Shown: positions 50,573-60,167 of the stretch, one piece after another
How the letters are laid out: every line of letters starts with the position of its first letter
Position numbering within the stretch: the stretch's first letter is position 1
From: Bdellovibrio sp. ArHS
Lineage (GTDB): Bacteria; Bdellovibrionota; Bdellovibrionia; Bdellovibrionales; Bdellovibrionaceae
Direction of reading: 5' to 3'
Length of the DNA stretch: 64,000 bases
NCBI RefSeq assembly: GCF_000786105.1
Contig: NZ_JTEV01000020.1
Coordinates: 47,025 to 111,024, forward strand
Notes under the pieces: model-generated
What the model was told of the DNA's origin: nothing
Database searches by the model: none
The model's input: only the letters and a program-made list of their open reading frames with translations
Translations under genes and position numbers: made by a program

Positions 50573-52132
50573 ATGAAAAAAGAATCCGTACTGATTATTG
50601 TCGTGGCGGTGATGGCTTCTCTTTTGGAAATCGTCGATGCTTCGATTGTCAACGTGGCGCTACCCTCTATGATGGGGAATCTGGGTGCGACTTTAGAAGA
50701 TATCAGTATGGTGATCACCGGATACGCTATTGCCAACGCGATTGTTTTGCCGGTCTCTGCTTGGTTGGGAGAGCGCATTGGGCGCAGAACCTATTACCTT
50801 GGATGTATTTTGCTCTTTACCGGGACTTCGGTGGCGTGCGGTCTGGCGCCTAATCTTGAAACGCTGACGGTCTTTCGTATTTTACAAGGACTGGCTGGCG
50901 GGGCCCTTCTGCCCACGTCACAAACTTTGATCTATGAGCAGTTCCCTAAAGAAAAAGCGGGGATCGCCGGTGCGATCTTCGGGATGAGCGTGATGATTGG
51001 GCCCACCTTGGGGCCGACTTTAGGCGGATATCTTACCGATAACTTTGGTTGGCGATCGATCTTTAATGTTAACTTGCCCTTGGGGTTGTTAGCCTTTTTC
51101 GTTGGCGCGGCGGTGATTTTCAATCGTCCTAAAGAAGAATCCACCCATCAGGAAAAACATGAGCTGGATATCTGGGGTCTGACTTTTCTGGTTTTGGGAA
51201 TCGGCTGTTTGCAGTTCGTTCTTGAAAGAGGAGAAGCAGAAGACTGGTTTGCTTCACGGATGATTTTAGTGAACACCATCATCGCCACAGTCAGCCTGCC
51301 TCTTTTTGTGTGGTGGGAGTTACGAGTTAAAAATCCTATCATCAATGTGCGCCTTTTCTTAAAGCCGCTTGTCAGTAACGGCGTAGCACTCATGGCGATG
51401 GTCGGTTTTTTTCTTTACGGCGTGGTCTTCATTCTGCCGATTTTCGTGGGACGCACTTTGCATTTGGATGCCACTCAGACGGGGATGCTTTTTATTCCCG
51501 GCTCTCTTCTGACGGCGGCAGTCATGCCCTTCGTGGGACGGCAAATGTTCAAGGGAACGAATCCGAAGGTTTTGATCTTTGTCGGTTTGGTGTCGCTGGA
51601 AGTCTGTCTATTTTTGATGACGCGATTGTCACCTCTTTCCTCAGAACGTGATGTGCTGAACATGATGTTTGTGCGCGGATTTGGGATGGCGTTTTTATTT
51701 GTGCCGATCAACTCTTCCATTTTAAGTCAGTTCAAGGGTGTCGAGATGGGGCAGGTTTCAGGACTTTTGAACTTGGCTCGGCAAATTGGTGGCAGTGTCG
51801 GGATTGCGTTGATTGGAACTCTGTTAACAAAAAACAGTCATCAGAATTACCTGGATCTTTCTGCTAAAGTATCGCTATTAAATCCCCAGACTCAAAATGC
51901 CTACTATTCATCGTCCACGGGGCTTGCGGGAAAAATGAGCGAAGGTTTGGGTATGGCAACGGGCTCTGAAGCGGCGTTAAGAAGCTTGTACGGTCGGATT
52001 CAAAACCAAGTTTTTATGTTGAGTTTTACGCAACTGATGTTTTTGATGATGTTGATTTTTTCTTTATCATTCGTCCCTCTTTATTTCTTAAGATTTAAAG
52101 AGAAGACGAATAAAGTCGTGGATGCGCATTAA
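50573..52132 (+). CDS. emrB: EmrB-type drug:H+ antiporter (MFS, DHA2)
   Basis: A 519-residue membrane protein with 14 predicted helices. The first helix has EIVDASIVNVALPSM, typical of DHA2 transporters; the loop 2-3 motif is AWLGERIGRRTYYLG; motif C is in MSVMIGPTLGPTLGGYL. It exports toxic compounds in exchange for protons. Substrates are not predictable. Its stop overlaps the small convergent ORF by three bases. Confidence 0.94.
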   Translation: MKKESVLIIVVAVMASLLEIVDASIVNVALPSMMGNLGATLEDISMVITGYAIANAIVLPVSAWLGERIGRRTYYLGCILLFTGTSVACGLAPNLETLTVFRILQGLAGGALLPTSQTLIYEQFPKEKAGIAGAIFGMSVMIGPTLGPTLGGYLTDNFGWRSIFNVNLPLGLLAFFVGAAVIFNRPKEESTHQEKHELDIWGLTFLVLGIGCLQFVLERGEAEDWFASRMILVNTIIATVSLPLFVWWELRVKNPIINVRLFLKPLVSNGVALMAMVGFFLYGVVFILPIFVGRTLHLDATQTGMLFIPGSLLTAAVMPFVGRQMFKGTNPKVLIFVGLVSLEVCLFLMTRLSPLSSERDVLNMMFVRGFGMAFLFVPINSSILSQFKGVEMGQVSGLLNLARQIGGSVGIALIGTLLTKNSHQNYLDLSAKVSLLNPQTQNAYYSSSTGLAGKMSEGLGMATGSEAALRSLYGRIQNQVFMLSFTQLMFLMMLIFSLSFVPLYFLRFKEKTNKVVDAH

Positions 52133-52269
52133 CGAAGAATAGAACTGAAAGAAGAACTTGCGAAGTAAACAGGCTTTTGCGTTTTCGCCGATGCGATCTT
52201 CAAATAGCTCGATAGCAGAAGAGCTAAAAAAATGAAGAACCAGTTGCTAGGTGAAAAATGCAAAAGCAT
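52129..52269 (-). CDS. Possible 46-residue secreted peptide downstream of pgsA
   Basis: ATG 52269 opens a frame of 46 residues ending exactly in the emrB stop. It reads as a signal peptide (FFIFLALLLSSYLKIASA) followed by a short polar part (KTQKPVYFASSSFSSILR). The gene would start nine bases after the pgsA stop and fill the gap fully. The Shine-Dalgarno sequence is weak (GTGGG). No homologue is recognised, so it remains a candidate. Confidence 0.42.
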   Translation of the reverse strand: MLLHFSPSNWFFIFLALLLSSYLKIASAKTQKPVYFASSSFSSILR

Positions 52270-52278
52270 AAATGCCCA

Positions 52279-52839
52279 CTACGCCTTGCGGCTTTTTAGA
52301 TATCCTAAATAGTATTCAATACCGCTGGTTATACTCAAAATGACGCTGATCCACAAGACGCCGTAACCAATTTTGTCCAAATAAGGCAGATAGGGCTCTA
52401 AATTTCCAATAATTACAATGGGGATGGCCACCATCTGCATGGCCGTTTTCCACTTTCCGGCCGGTTTGGCGGCAATAATGATTTGATCTGCCGCAGCAAC
52501 GGAGCGAATGCCGCCAATAAAATTGTCGCGGGCCAGAATAATAATCACCATCCAGGCATCGATCTTTCCCTGCGCCAAAAGCATCGCTAAGACACTGGTG
52601 ACAAGAATTTTGTCGGCGATCGGGTCCATGAATTTCCCGAAATTGCTCACGGCATTGTATTTACGGGCGTAATAACCGTCATAGTAGTCCGTGATCGAAG
52701 CCAGAATGAAAAACACCGCAGCAGCGATGTTCCAGGGCAGTGTGTTCGGCCACATCATTGCCACAATTACAGGCACCGCAAAGATACGACTCAGAGTGAT
52801 TTGCATGGGAAGATTTTTTTGAAATTCAGTGGCTGTCAT
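52279..52839 (-). CDS. pgsA: CDP-diacylglycerol-glycerol-3-phosphate 3-phosphatidyltransferase
   Basis: A 186-residue inner-membrane enzyme that makes phosphatidylglycerol phosphate. The CDP-alcohol phosphatidyltransferase motif is complete: DYYDGYYARKYNAVSNFG then KFMDPIADK, with all Asp residues. ITLSRIFAVPVIVAMM marks the first helix. The start at 52839 is chosen because AAGGA lies just upstream. It is divergent from the thioesterase gene. Confidence 0.92.
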   Translation of the reverse strand: MTATEFQKNLPMQITLSRIFAVPVIVAMMWPNTLPWNIAAAVFFILASITDYYDGYYARKYNAVSNFGKFMDPIADKILVTSVLAMLLAQGKIDAWMVIIILARDNFIGGIRSVAAADQIIIAAKPAGKWKTAMQMVAIPIVIIGNLEPYLPYLDKIGYGVLWISVILSITSGIEYYLGYLKSRKA

Positions 52840-52941
52840 ATCGTCCTTTATTGAGGCTGCTTCGTTCTTTGCCAAGGGCACTTTGCTTTACGGCCCCGCA
52901 GCCGGTTGACTAAAACTAACCGTTTAGACTAGAAATAATCA

Positions 52942-53352
52942 ATGTTTATTCATCGTCACAAAGTGCAGTTTTACGAAACCGACCTCATGGGGATTGTTCA
53001 CCACAGCAATTACCTTCGTTTTTACGAAGAGGCAAGGGTGGGGTGGGCGCACGCCAAAGGACTCTTGGACTATCAAAAGCCGGGATCGGCAAGTCAGTTT
53101 GCTGTTTATGAAACTCATGTGCGGCATCTGAAACCAACTTTTTTTGGCGATGACTTAGAAATCGAAGTGCAGGGGCGAACGGAGGGAAACCGCATCGTTT
53201 TGCAGTATCGTTTGCGCGGACGTAATAAAGAAATATGTTCGCTTGCGAAGACCGTGCATGTAGCATTAGGACCTGATTTAAAATTACAAAGATTGTCGGC
53301 TGAAATGAAAGCCGCAGCGGAGAGTGACGCATGGACAGAAACCTGGCTTTAG
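52942..53352 (+). CDS. YbgC-like acyl-CoA thioesterase (4HBT hot-dog fold)
   Basis: A 136-residue hot-dog thioesterase that hydrolyses acyl-CoA. The active-site helix YETDLMGIVHHSNYLRFYEEAR contains the catalytic Asp (quoted pieces: YETDLMGIVHHSNY, LRFYEEAR). The rest follows the 4HBT pattern (FFGDDLEIEVQGRTEGNRIV). Substrate chain length is unknown. It overlaps glpX by 22 bases, which indicates coupling. Confidence 0.9.
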   Translation: MFIHRHKVQFYETDLMGIVHHSNYLRFYEEARVGWAHAKGLLDYQKPGSASQFAVYETHVRHLKPTFFGDDLEIEVQGRTEGNRIVLQYRLRGRNKEICSLAKTVHVALGPDLKLQRLSAEMKAAAESDAWTETWL

Positions 53353-54290
53353 AATTCGTACGTGTAACAGAAGCAGCCGCTCTGGCATCTGCAACCTGGG
53401 TGGGTCGCGGAGAAGAAAAAACGGCCGACAAAGCCGCTGTCGATGCGATGAGACGCGCGTTTGATCATATCCGCATGAACGGAACTGTCGTGATCGGTGA
53501 AGGGGAACGTGATGAAGCGCCAATGTTGTATATTGGCGAAAAAGTCGGTCATAAAACCGAGGAATCTCCCGCTTTGGATATTGCTTTGGATCCTTTAGAG
53601 GGAACCACAATTTGCGCAACCGGGGGACCAGGATCTATTTCGGTCATTGCCGTGGCAGAGCAAGGGAAGTTTTTGCACGCGCCCGACACCTACATGGATA
53701 AGATCGCCTGTGGTCCTGCGGCGAAAGGTCATATCGACATCGATAAATCCGCAACTGAAAATGTGCAAGCCGTGGCAAAAGCTTCGGGAAAATCCGTAAG
53801 TGAAATGACTGTGGTGATTTTAGATCGTCCACGTCACGAAAAATTGATTGCGGAAGTTCGCGCCACGGGCGCACGCATCAATCTTATTGGTGATGGTGAT
53901 GTTTCTGCGGCGGTTTCAACCGGTTGGAATGATACCGGGATTGATTTGCTTTTAGGAATTGGCGGAGCTCCGGAAGGTGTCATTTCCGCGGCGGCCATGC
54001 AGTGTTTAGGTGGAGATTTCCAAGGGCGTTTGAAATTCAGAAATGAAGAAGAAAAAGAACGCGCCACGCGTATGGGCATCAAGAACCTGGATAAGAAATT
54101 CACGATTGATGAGTTGGCTTCAGGACCCGTGATGTTTATCGCGACAGGTGTGACGGATGGATCTCTTCTAAAAGGGGTGCGTTTTATGCCTGGAGGACTG
54201 GCGAAAACTCATTCCATCGTGATGCGTTCGGCGACGGGCACCATCCGCAACGTGGAAGCACATCACGTTTTGAACAAGAAGCCGCAATAA
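53331..54290 (+). CDS. glpX: Fructose-1,6-bisphosphatase class II
   Basis: A 319-residue enzyme of gluconeogenesis that removes the 1-phosphate of fructose 1,6-bisphosphate. GEGERDEAPMLYIGEKVG, IALDPLEGTTICATGGPGS and GIGGAPEGVISAAAMQCLGG are the GlpX metal- and phosphate-binding blocks. The gene starts inside the thioesterase gene and its stop overlaps the start of the next gene (TAATG). A predator feeding on amino acids would need gluconeogenesis; that link is inference. Confidence 0.95.
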   Translation: MDRNLALEFVRVTEAAALASATWVGRGEEKTADKAAVDAMRRAFDHIRMNGTVVIGEGERDEAPMLYIGEKVGHKTEESPALDIALDPLEGTTICATGGPGSISVIAVAEQGKFLHAPDTYMDKIACGPAAKGHIDIDKSATENVQAVAKASGKSVSEMTVVILDRPRHEKLIAEVRATGARINLIGDGDVSAAVSTGWNDTGIDLLLGIGGAPEGVISAAAMQCLGGDFQGRLKFRNEEEKERATRMGIKNLDKKFTIDELASGPVMFIATGVTDGSLLKGVRFMPGGLAKTHSIVMRSATGTIRNVEAHHVLNKKPQ

Positions 54291-54589
54291 TGGAAAGTAA
54301 GTTGTTCTGTTTTAATTGCAACAAAGAGATGGCTTTTACCGGAGTCATCGGTCGCCGCGAAGAGTGTCCCAACTGTCGTGCCGATGTGCATGTCTGCAAA
54401 AACTGCGAACACTATGATCCCAAAGTCTACAATGAATGCCGCGAACCCCAAGCTGATGTGGTTCGCGAAAAAGATCGCGCCAACTTCTGCGACTACTTCA
54501 CGCCACGCAAAGGCAGTGGCGGAGGTGTCGATAAAGCAGCGGCATTACGAGCGGCGGCAGAGGCTCTTTTTAAAAAATCCAGCTCTTAA
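54290..54589 (+). CDS. Small zinc-ribbon protein
   Basis: A 99-residue protein with CFNCNKEM and CPNCRADVHVCKNCEHY: paired CxxC motifs plus further Cys (NECREP, NFCDYF), as in a zinc ribbon. The tail is Ala-rich. The same architecture occurs in uncharacterised proteins of deltaproteobacteria. It starts in a one-base overlap with the glpX stop. Function unknown. Confidence 0.75.
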   Translation: MESKLFCFNCNKEMAFTGVIGRREECPNCRADVHVCKNCEHYDPKVYNECREPQADVVREKDRANFCDYFTPRKGSGGGVDKAAALRAAAEALFKKSSS

Positions 54590-54670
54590 GATAGTGCAAC
54601 ATAATACATATTGAGGGCGCGGGTCCAGACCTGCGTTGACTCAGTGTTAGCAAAAAGCCACACTTAGCTT

Positions 54671-55102
54671 ATGGCAAAAGCATCAACCACCGAAGTTTTT
54701 AATTGTACTCCCGAACAGTTTTATAAAATCATCGCCGACTATGAAAAATATCACGAGTTTTTACCAGAGGTAAAACAGTGCAAAGTTTTAAAGTCCGAAG
54801 GCCATCGCAAGCTTGTTGAATACAACGTGCAAGTGATGAAGTCTTTTAAGTACAGTCTGTGGATGACGGAAAACGCGTCTCAGAGCATTACGTGGGAATT
54901 TGCCTCTGGGGACATTTTTAAGACCTCTGTTGGCTCCTGGAAGTTGGAAAATGAAGCTGGGAAAACCCGTGCGACCTACTCTGTAGAGGCCACCTTCAGT
55001 ATGTTTGTTCCCGGTCCTATTGCAAACGCCTTGGTCAGTGTGAATCTTCCCAATATGATTAGTAGTTATCACAAGCGGGTAAAACAACTTTATGGCGTCT
55101 GA
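54671..55102 (+). CDS. RatA/COQ10-like START-domain protein
   Basis: A 143-residue protein of the polyketide cyclase/START-like family. STTEVFNCTPEQFYKIIADY and KYHEFLPEVKQCKVL match the RatA/Coq10 type; the end LPNMISSYHKRVKQLYGV is a terminal helix. Members bind hydrophobic ligands such as quinones; RatA has also been linked to ribosome assembly. Which applies here is unknown. It overlaps the next gene by 11 bases. Confidence 0.85.
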   Translation: MAKASTTEVFNCTPEQFYKIIADYEKYHEFLPEVKQCKVLKSEGHRKLVEYNVQVMKSFKYSLWMTENASQSITWEFASGDIFKTSVGSWKLENEAGKTRATYSVEATFSMFVPGPIANALVSVNLPNMISSYHKRVKQLYGV

Positions 55103-55460
55103 TGATTCAAACCGGAAAGATGAAAAGGACTCAAACTCAGGAGATCTGAAAGGTCTTCTGGGGGACACGGTAAAAAAAGTTTTTACGGCCGGAGTCAGTG
55201 CGGCTTTTATGACCGAGGAAAGTCTGCGCGCCTATGTTTCGGAATTAAAGCTTCCAAAAGAGGCTTTGAATCTTCTAATTCAAGGAGCGAATAAATCCAA
55301 AGAAGAAGTCACCAATCGTGTGACGAAGGAAATTCTGGGGATTATCCAAAAAATCGATTTTGTGAAAGAAGCATCTAAATTCGCCGAAACTCACAAATTT
55401 AAAATCACGGCTGAAATCGATATCATCAAAAAGGAAAACACTCCCAAAGACACCGAATAA
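55092..55460 (+). CDS. Conserved helical protein of unknown function
   Basis: A 122-residue charged helical protein with a Ser/Asp/Lys-rich start, then VKKVFTAGVSAAFMTEESLR, AYVSELKLPKEALNLLIQGA and ITAEIDIIKKENTP at the end. I recall similar proteins in myxobacteria, but the family has no known role. It starts in the end of the START-domain gene, so the two are probably made together. Confidence 0.65.
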   Translation: MASDDSNRKDEKDSNSGDLKGLLGDTVKKVFTAGVSAAFMTEESLRAYVSELKLPKEALNLLIQGANKSKEEVTNRVTKEILGIIQKIDFVKEASKFAETHKFKITAEIDIIKKENTPKDTE

Positions 55461-55514
55461 AACTCGACCAAGGTAGATCTCAAGTTGAGACAGTTTCCTG
55501 CCGAAGAAGTCAGC

Positions 55515-55745
55515 ATGGAAAATGAAATTCTCAGCGTCGTCTCCGTGGTTCTTTTTTGTCTGTGTTGTCATCAGTTCATTCGCACTGTCGTCAGACCTAT
55601 TCCTCTGTTGGCGTCCGAAAGACCTTATGCGCGGGCCGCCATGCAGCTTGGCAAGTTCTATAAGTCGGTGGCTTGGGGCTCGATGACGGGGGCATTTTTA
55701 ATGGGGCTCGTTTATTCATTCACGCAAGTATTTACAACTCTTTAG
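55515..55745 (+). CDS. Small two-helix membrane protein
   Basis: A 76-residue protein with two hydrophobic segments (ILSVVSVVLFCLCCHQFI and WGSMTGAFLMGLVYSFTQVF) joined by a polar loop containing ASERPYARAAMQLGKFYKS. No family recognised. ATG 55515 is used; the frame extends 10 codons upstream to a TTG at 55485. The Shine-Dalgarno sequence is weak, so the start is uncertain. Confidence 0.55.
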   Translation: MENEILSVVSVVLFCLCCHQFIRTVVRPIPLLASERPYARAAMQLGKFYKSVAWGSMTGAFLMGLVYSFTQVFTTL

Positions 55746-55795
55746 TTCTCCTAAAATGGAAAATTCTGTGGCAGCCTTTCGGATGGAGGTCTGCC

Positions 55796-57145
55796 ATGAA
55801 TGCATTTTCCACGGTGAATCCCGCCACGGGAGCAACCCTTAATACCTATCAACACACATCTTGGGAAGAGGCGAAAAAAGCCATTGAGGCTGCCAGTGAA
55901 GATTTTAAAAGCTGGCGCCAAACCTCCTTCGAACAGCGCGCAGATGTCTTGCGCAAGTTGGCGCAAAGCCTGCGTCAGTACAAAACGGAACTGGCGCAAA
56001 TGATGAACCAAGAAATGGGAAAACTTCTGGCGGAGGGAAAGGCCGAAGTCGAAAAATGTGCGATGACTTGCGAGTACTACGCGCAAGAAGCTGCCGAGAT
56101 GCTGCAGAGTCAACCCGCGCCCTCATCTCCTTATAAAAAAGCAAAAGTCAGCTTTCAACCTTTAGGAGTTGTTTTTAGTATCATGCCTTGGAATTTTCCG
56201 CTGTGGCAGACGATTCGTTTCGCAGCTCCGGCATTGATGGCCGGGAATGTGATTCTATTAAAGCACGCTGATTTAACCGCTGGGACGGCGGCTTTGATCG
56301 GTCAGATATTTTCTGATCTTACGAAAAACTACAAACTTTTACGAAATATTCAGGTCAATCACGACGTGGCCGCGCAGGTTATTGCGGATAACCACATTCG
56401 TGGAGTCACCTTCACGGGAAGTTCTCAAGGGGGAAGATCTGTCGCCATCGAGGCTGCCAAAAACTTGAAAAAAGTTGTTCTGGAGTTGGGTGGCAGCGAT
56501 GCTTATCTGGTTCTGGAGGACGCCGATGTCGAGATGGCCGCAAAAACTTGTGTCAAAGCTCGTCTGGTGAATTGCGGACAGAGCTGTGTGGCGGGAAAAA
56601 GATTTATCGTGCACGAAAAAGTTGCGAAGGATTTTATCCATCATTTTGTGAATGAAATGAAAGGGACCGAGATCGCGCCGTTGGCGAGTAAAAAGTTTCA
56701 AAAAACGATTATTGAACAGGTGGAAAAGTTGAAATCCTGGGGTGGTAAAGTCGTTCTAGGGGGCACAGCTCCGCAAGGTGAAGGCGCATATTATCCGGCG
56801 ACCGTGGTGGTTTTTGAAAAGAATCATCCCAAACTGCACGCCGAAGAAGTGTTCGGTCCGGTAGCATCCATTCTGATTGCTAAAAACACTCAGGAAGCTT
56901 TGGATTTTGCGAACTCCTCGCCTTATGGTTTGGGTGGCGGTGTCTTTACTGGTGACGTAAAAAAAGGCGAAGAGCTTGTTGAAAAAGAGTTGCAGGCGGG
57001 ATTTGTCGTGGTGAATGATTATGTGAAGTCAGATCCGCGGATTCCTTTTGGCGGAGTGAAGGAATCAGGTTACGGCCGAGAATTAGGTCACTTCGGAATT
57101 CTGGAGTTCGTCAATATCAAAACCGTGGCGGTGGCCGGGGAGTAA
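55796..57145 (+). CDS. Aldehyde dehydrogenase, succinate-semialdehyde (Sad/YneI) type
   Basis: A 449-residue NAD(P)-dependent aldehyde dehydrogenase. The opening NPATGATLNTYQHTSWEEAK, the block GVVFSIMPWNFPLWQTIRFA, VLELGGSDAYLVLEDADVEM (general-base Glu) and VNCGQSCVAGKRFIVHE (catalytic Cys) closely follow E. coli Sad (YneI), which oxidises succinate semialdehyde. It is about a dozen residues shorter than that enzyme. GGAGG before ATG 55796 fixes the start; the longer frame overlaps the previous gene. Substrate is inferred. Confidence 0.88.
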   Translation: MNAFSTVNPATGATLNTYQHTSWEEAKKAIEAASEDFKSWRQTSFEQRADVLRKLAQSLRQYKTELAQMMNQEMGKLLAEGKAEVEKCAMTCEYYAQEAAEMLQSQPAPSSPYKKAKVSFQPLGVVFSIMPWNFPLWQTIRFAAPALMAGNVILLKHADLTAGTAALIGQIFSDLTKNYKLLRNIQVNHDVAAQVIADNHIRGVTFTGSSQGGRSVAIEAAKNLKKVVLELGGSDAYLVLEDADVEMAAKTCVKARLVNCGQSCVAGKRFIVHEKVAKDFIHHFVNEMKGTEIAPLASKKFQKTIIEQVEKLKSWGGKVVLGGTAPQGEGAYYPATVVVFEKNHPKLHAEEVFGPVASILIAKNTQEALDFANSSPYGLGGGVFTGDVKKGEELVEKELQAGFVVVNDYVKSDPRIPFGGVKESGYGRELGHFGILEFVNIKTVAVAGE

Positions 57146-57147
57146 AT

Positions 57148-58098
57148 GTGAAGTTAAAAAGAGCCAAGCAAGATTTAGATCATCACGTGTGGAAACTTTT
57201 AAAAACACACTCTCTGAATACCAAAAAGATTTTGGTGGCTCTTTCTGGCGGCACAGATTCGGTGGCGCTTTTGCGTGTGCTTTCAAAAATTCATAAAAAA
57301 GATCTTCTGGGGGCCTGCTATTTTCATCACGGCGAAGATGTGAATCAAGAATATCGCAAGGAGGCCCAAGTATTTTGTGAAAAGCTTTGCGCGAAGTTAG
57401 GGGTTGAATTTTTCCCTCTGAAATCTTCGTCTTTGGCTAAATCAGAAGCGGAATATCGGGAGCTTCGCTATGAAGCGTTAGAGCGTTTGATGCGCGAGCA
57501 AGAGTTTCAAATTCTCGCGACCGGGCATCATCGCGATGATCTGTTGGAGACTCGACTTTTACGTTTGATTCGCGGTACGGGAGCCCAGGGGTTTCAAGCG
57601 ATGCACGTCCTAAAAGATGCGAAGTTTCGTCCCTTTTTGGAAGTCACAAAACGAGACCTCAAAAAATATTTACGTGAAGAAAAATTGCGCATTTTTGAGG
57701 ACCCGAGCAATGACTCCCTGGACCCTCTGCGTAACTGGATTCGTGAGGAGTGGCTGAAGGCTCTTGAAAAACGCTCTCGTGGAGCTTCGGCGGCCTTAGC
57801 TCGCTCTTTAGAAACCATTGCTTTAGAGATTGAAAACCGTCCTTGGGGAGATCTTTTGAGTCAAAATGAGGCTTATAAGACACAGGGTTTGTCTCGAGGT
57901 TTTTATCTCACATTAAGTCCTTTCGAACAAAAACGACTTCTAGCGCAATACTTATTTGCCTTAGAAAAGAAAGATTTTTCGCAGTCACATCTCGAAGAAA
58001 TACAAAAGCGTCTGGACAAGTCACAAAAAGTGATCACATTCAAAGTCGGCGGATGTCATTGGGAAGTTAACGCACAGCAAATTAAGGTCCAGTCCTGA
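57148..58098 (+). CDS. tilS: tRNA(Ile)-lysidine synthetase
   Basis: A 316-residue N-type ATP pyrophosphatase that converts the wobble C of the AUA-reading tRNA-Ile into lysidine. The PP-loop SGGTDSVALL (about residue 34) and the block ATGHHRDDLLETRLLRLIRG are diagnostic. It has a reduced C-terminal part compared with E. coli TilS. The GTG start has GGGGAG five bases upstream and lies two bases after the aldehyde dehydrogenase stop. Confidence 0.92.
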   Translation: MKLKRAKQDLDHHVWKLLKTHSLNTKKILVALSGGTDSVALLRVLSKIHKKDLLGACYFHHGEDVNQEYRKEAQVFCEKLCAKLGVEFFPLKSSSLAKSEAEYRELRYEALERLMREQEFQILATGHHRDDLLETRLLRLIRGTGAQGFQAMHVLKDAKFRPFLEVTKRDLKKYLREEKLRIFEDPSNDSLDPLRNWIREEWLKALEKRSRGASAALARSLETIALEIENRPWGDLLSQNEAYKTQGLSRGFYLTLSPFEQKRLLAQYLFALEKKDFSQSHLEEIQKRLDKSQKVITFKVGGCHWEVNAQQIKVQS

Positions 58099-58099
58099 T

Positions 58100-58129
58100 T
58101 TGACAGGTGTTTGTGACCCCTAAATCATG
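58100..58129 (+). promoter_or_regulatory. Promoter upstream of ftsH, possibly heat-shock type
   Basis: TTGACA (58100-58105), then CCCCTAAAT (58117-58125) 11 bases later. The second element resembles the sigma-32 -10 consensus (CCCCATNT), but the spacing is short by about two bases; a sigma-70 reading uses TAAATC at 58121. Confidence 0.4.
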
Positions 58130-58172
58130 TTACCCTTGAGGGTGACTTAGACCTCGTTTGAAAGGAACTGAA

Positions 58173-60119
58173 ATGCGATCTACTCAAAAAACGTTAGCGC
58201 TGTGGTTCTTCCTCATCATTATGGCTGTCTTTCTGTTTCAGGCCTATGAGAGTAAGCACCAAAAAGCGATTGCTGACTTTAACTTCTCGAAATTTACCGA
58301 GGCTGTAAAAGCCGGGGAAGTTGCCACTGTTACTTTTCGTCAGGACACCAGTGAAATTATCGGTGAGATGAAACCTGAGTTTGAAAAGAAATATAATGGA
58401 ACTCACTTTGCTATCATCGGTAACACTCAAGATGAGGGTTATAAATTTCTTCAAGCCAACGGCATTACACCAAACTACGAACGCGCCGACAATGGCGGTT
58501 TCTTTCAGTCTTTGATTGTGAACTGGTTGCCATTGATTCTGATCGTGGCGATGTTTTTGTTCATCATGCGCCAAATCCAGGTTGGTGGCGGTAAAGCCAT
58601 GTCATTTGGCAAAAGCCGCGCGCGCCTTCTAACGGAACATAAAAATCGTGTGACGTTCAAAGAAGTGGCGGGTGTGGACGAAGCTAAGGAAGACTTGCAA
58701 GAAATCGTCAGCTTCTTAAAAGATCCAAAAAAATACACAAAATTGGGTGGACGTATTCCCAAAGGCGTTCTGCTTGTGGGTCCTCCGGGAACAGGTAAAA
58801 CTTTGCTTGCACGCGCTGTGGCTGGTGAAGCGGGTGTTCCTTTCTTCACGATCTCGGGTTCTGATTTCGTCGAGATGTTCGTCGGGGTGGGGGCAAGCCG
58901 TGTTCGTGATCTTTTTGAACAAGGTAAAAAGAATGCCCCTTGCTTGATCTTTATTGATGAGATCGATGCGGTAGGACGTCATCGTGGTGCTGGTATGGGT
59001 GGTGGTCACGACGAACGTGAGCAAACTCTGAATCAGCTTCTCGTTGAAATGGATGGTTTTGAATCTTCTGAAGGTGTCATCTTGATCGCAGCGACGAACC
59101 GTCCTGACGTTCTTGATCCCGCACTTCTTCGTCCAGGTCGTTTCGACCGTCGTGTGGTGGTGAACAAGCCTGACCTTAAAGGTCGTGAACAGATTCTGGC
59201 TGTGCATATGCGTAAGACCCCATTGGGTCCTGATGTCGAGCCTTCAAAAATCGCGCGTGGAACTCCGGGGTTCTCAGGTGCTGACCTGGAAAACCTTGTG
59301 AATGAGGCGGCTTTGATCGCCGCTCGTACTGATAAAAAATATTTGGATATGGAAGACTTTGAAAAAGCAAAAGACAAAGTCATCATGGGTTCTGAAAGAA
59401 GATCTATGGTTATTTCCGACGAAGATAAGCGTGTAACGGCTTATCACGAAGCGGGACACACTCTTGTTGGTAAAAAGCTGACAGGTCTGGATCCGATCCA
59501 TAAGGTGACAATCATTCCTCGTGGCATGGCTTTGGGTGTGACGCAAACATTGCCTGAAAAAGAAAGCGTGTCCTTGTCGAAGCAAAAAGCCGAAAACATG
59601 ATCGCATTCTTGTTCGGCGGTCGCGCCGCGGAAGAAGTGATCTTCGAAGACATCACAACTGGTGCTGGAAACGACATTGAGCGTGCGACAGACTTGGCTC
59701 GTCATATGGTGTGCCAATGGGGTATGAGTAAATTGGGTCCTTTGGCCTTTGAAAAACGCGAAGGTCCTGTGTTCTTGGGAATGCAGTACGGACACACTCA
59801 TAAGGATTACTCTGAATCCAAGGCGCAAGAAATCGACGCGGAAGTTTCTAAAATCATCAATGAAGGTTATGCAAAAGCCGTGCGCATTCTGACGGATTAC
59901 AAGGATGCTTTGGAAAGACTGGCGTTAGCCCTTCTTGAGTACGAAACTATCGACGGTCACGAAGTTGAAATGCTCGTGAACGGGGCTGCTGTTGGCGAGA
60001 TCGAAAAATATCGCAGCAACAAAAGAGATGGTGGCGGTTTAGGCGCGGTGGTGACAGCGGGTAAAAAAGATTCTTCGGGATCTGACCCTGTTGGCAACAC
60101 GGGTCCCGTGACTGTCTAG
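58173..60119 (+). CDS. ftsH: FtsH, ATP-dependent membrane zinc protease
   Basis: A 648-residue inner-membrane AAA+ protease. Membrane helices at residues 8-24 and about 112-130 flank a periplasmic domain. Walker A is GPPGTGKT, Walker [13 protein letters not shown], the second region of homology [19 protein letters not shown], and the zinc motif [11 protein letters not shown]. It degrades membrane proteins and regulators. ATG 58173 has AAGGA just upstream. It is followed by cdaA after 48 bases. Confidence 0.97.
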   Translation: MRSTQKTLALWFFLIIMAVFLFQAYESKHQKAIADFNFSKFTEAVKAGEVATVTFRQDTSEIIGEMKPEFEKKYNGTHFAIIGNTQDEGYKFLQANGITPNYERADNGGFFQSLIVNWLPLILIVAMFLFIMRQIQVGGGKAMSFGKSRARLLTEHKNRVTFKEVAGVDEAKEDLQEIVSFLKDPKKYTKLGGRIPKGVLLVGPPGTGKTLLARAVAGEAGVPFFTISGSDFVEMFVGVGASRVRDLFEQGKKNAPCLIFIDEIDAVGRHRGAGMGGGHDEREQTLNQLLVEMDGFESSEGVILIAATNRPDVLDPALLRPGRFDRRVVVNKPDLKGREQILAVHMRKTPLGPDVEPSKIARGTPGFSGADLENLVNEAALIAARTDKKYLDMEDFEKAKDKVIMGSERRSMVISDEDKRVTAYHEAGHTLVGKKLTGLDPIHKVTIIPRGMALGVTQTLPEKESVSLSKQKAENMIAFLFGGRAAEEVIFEDITTGAGNDIERATDLARHMVCQWGMSKLGPLAFEKREGPVFLGMQYGHTHKDYSESKAQEIDAEVSKIINEGYAKAVRILTDYKDALERLALALLEYETIDGHEVEMLVNGAAVGEIEKYRSNKRDGGGLGAVVTAGKKDSSGSDPVGNTGPVTV

Positions 60120-60167
60120 TATTCGCGCCGGGTTTTTAGAACGTTTTAATATTTTAGAGGCATCTTG

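Noticed and set aside
59274..59828. A 184-codon minus-strand frame
   Set aside because: Antisense to the protease domain of ftsH; composition is that of a shadow.
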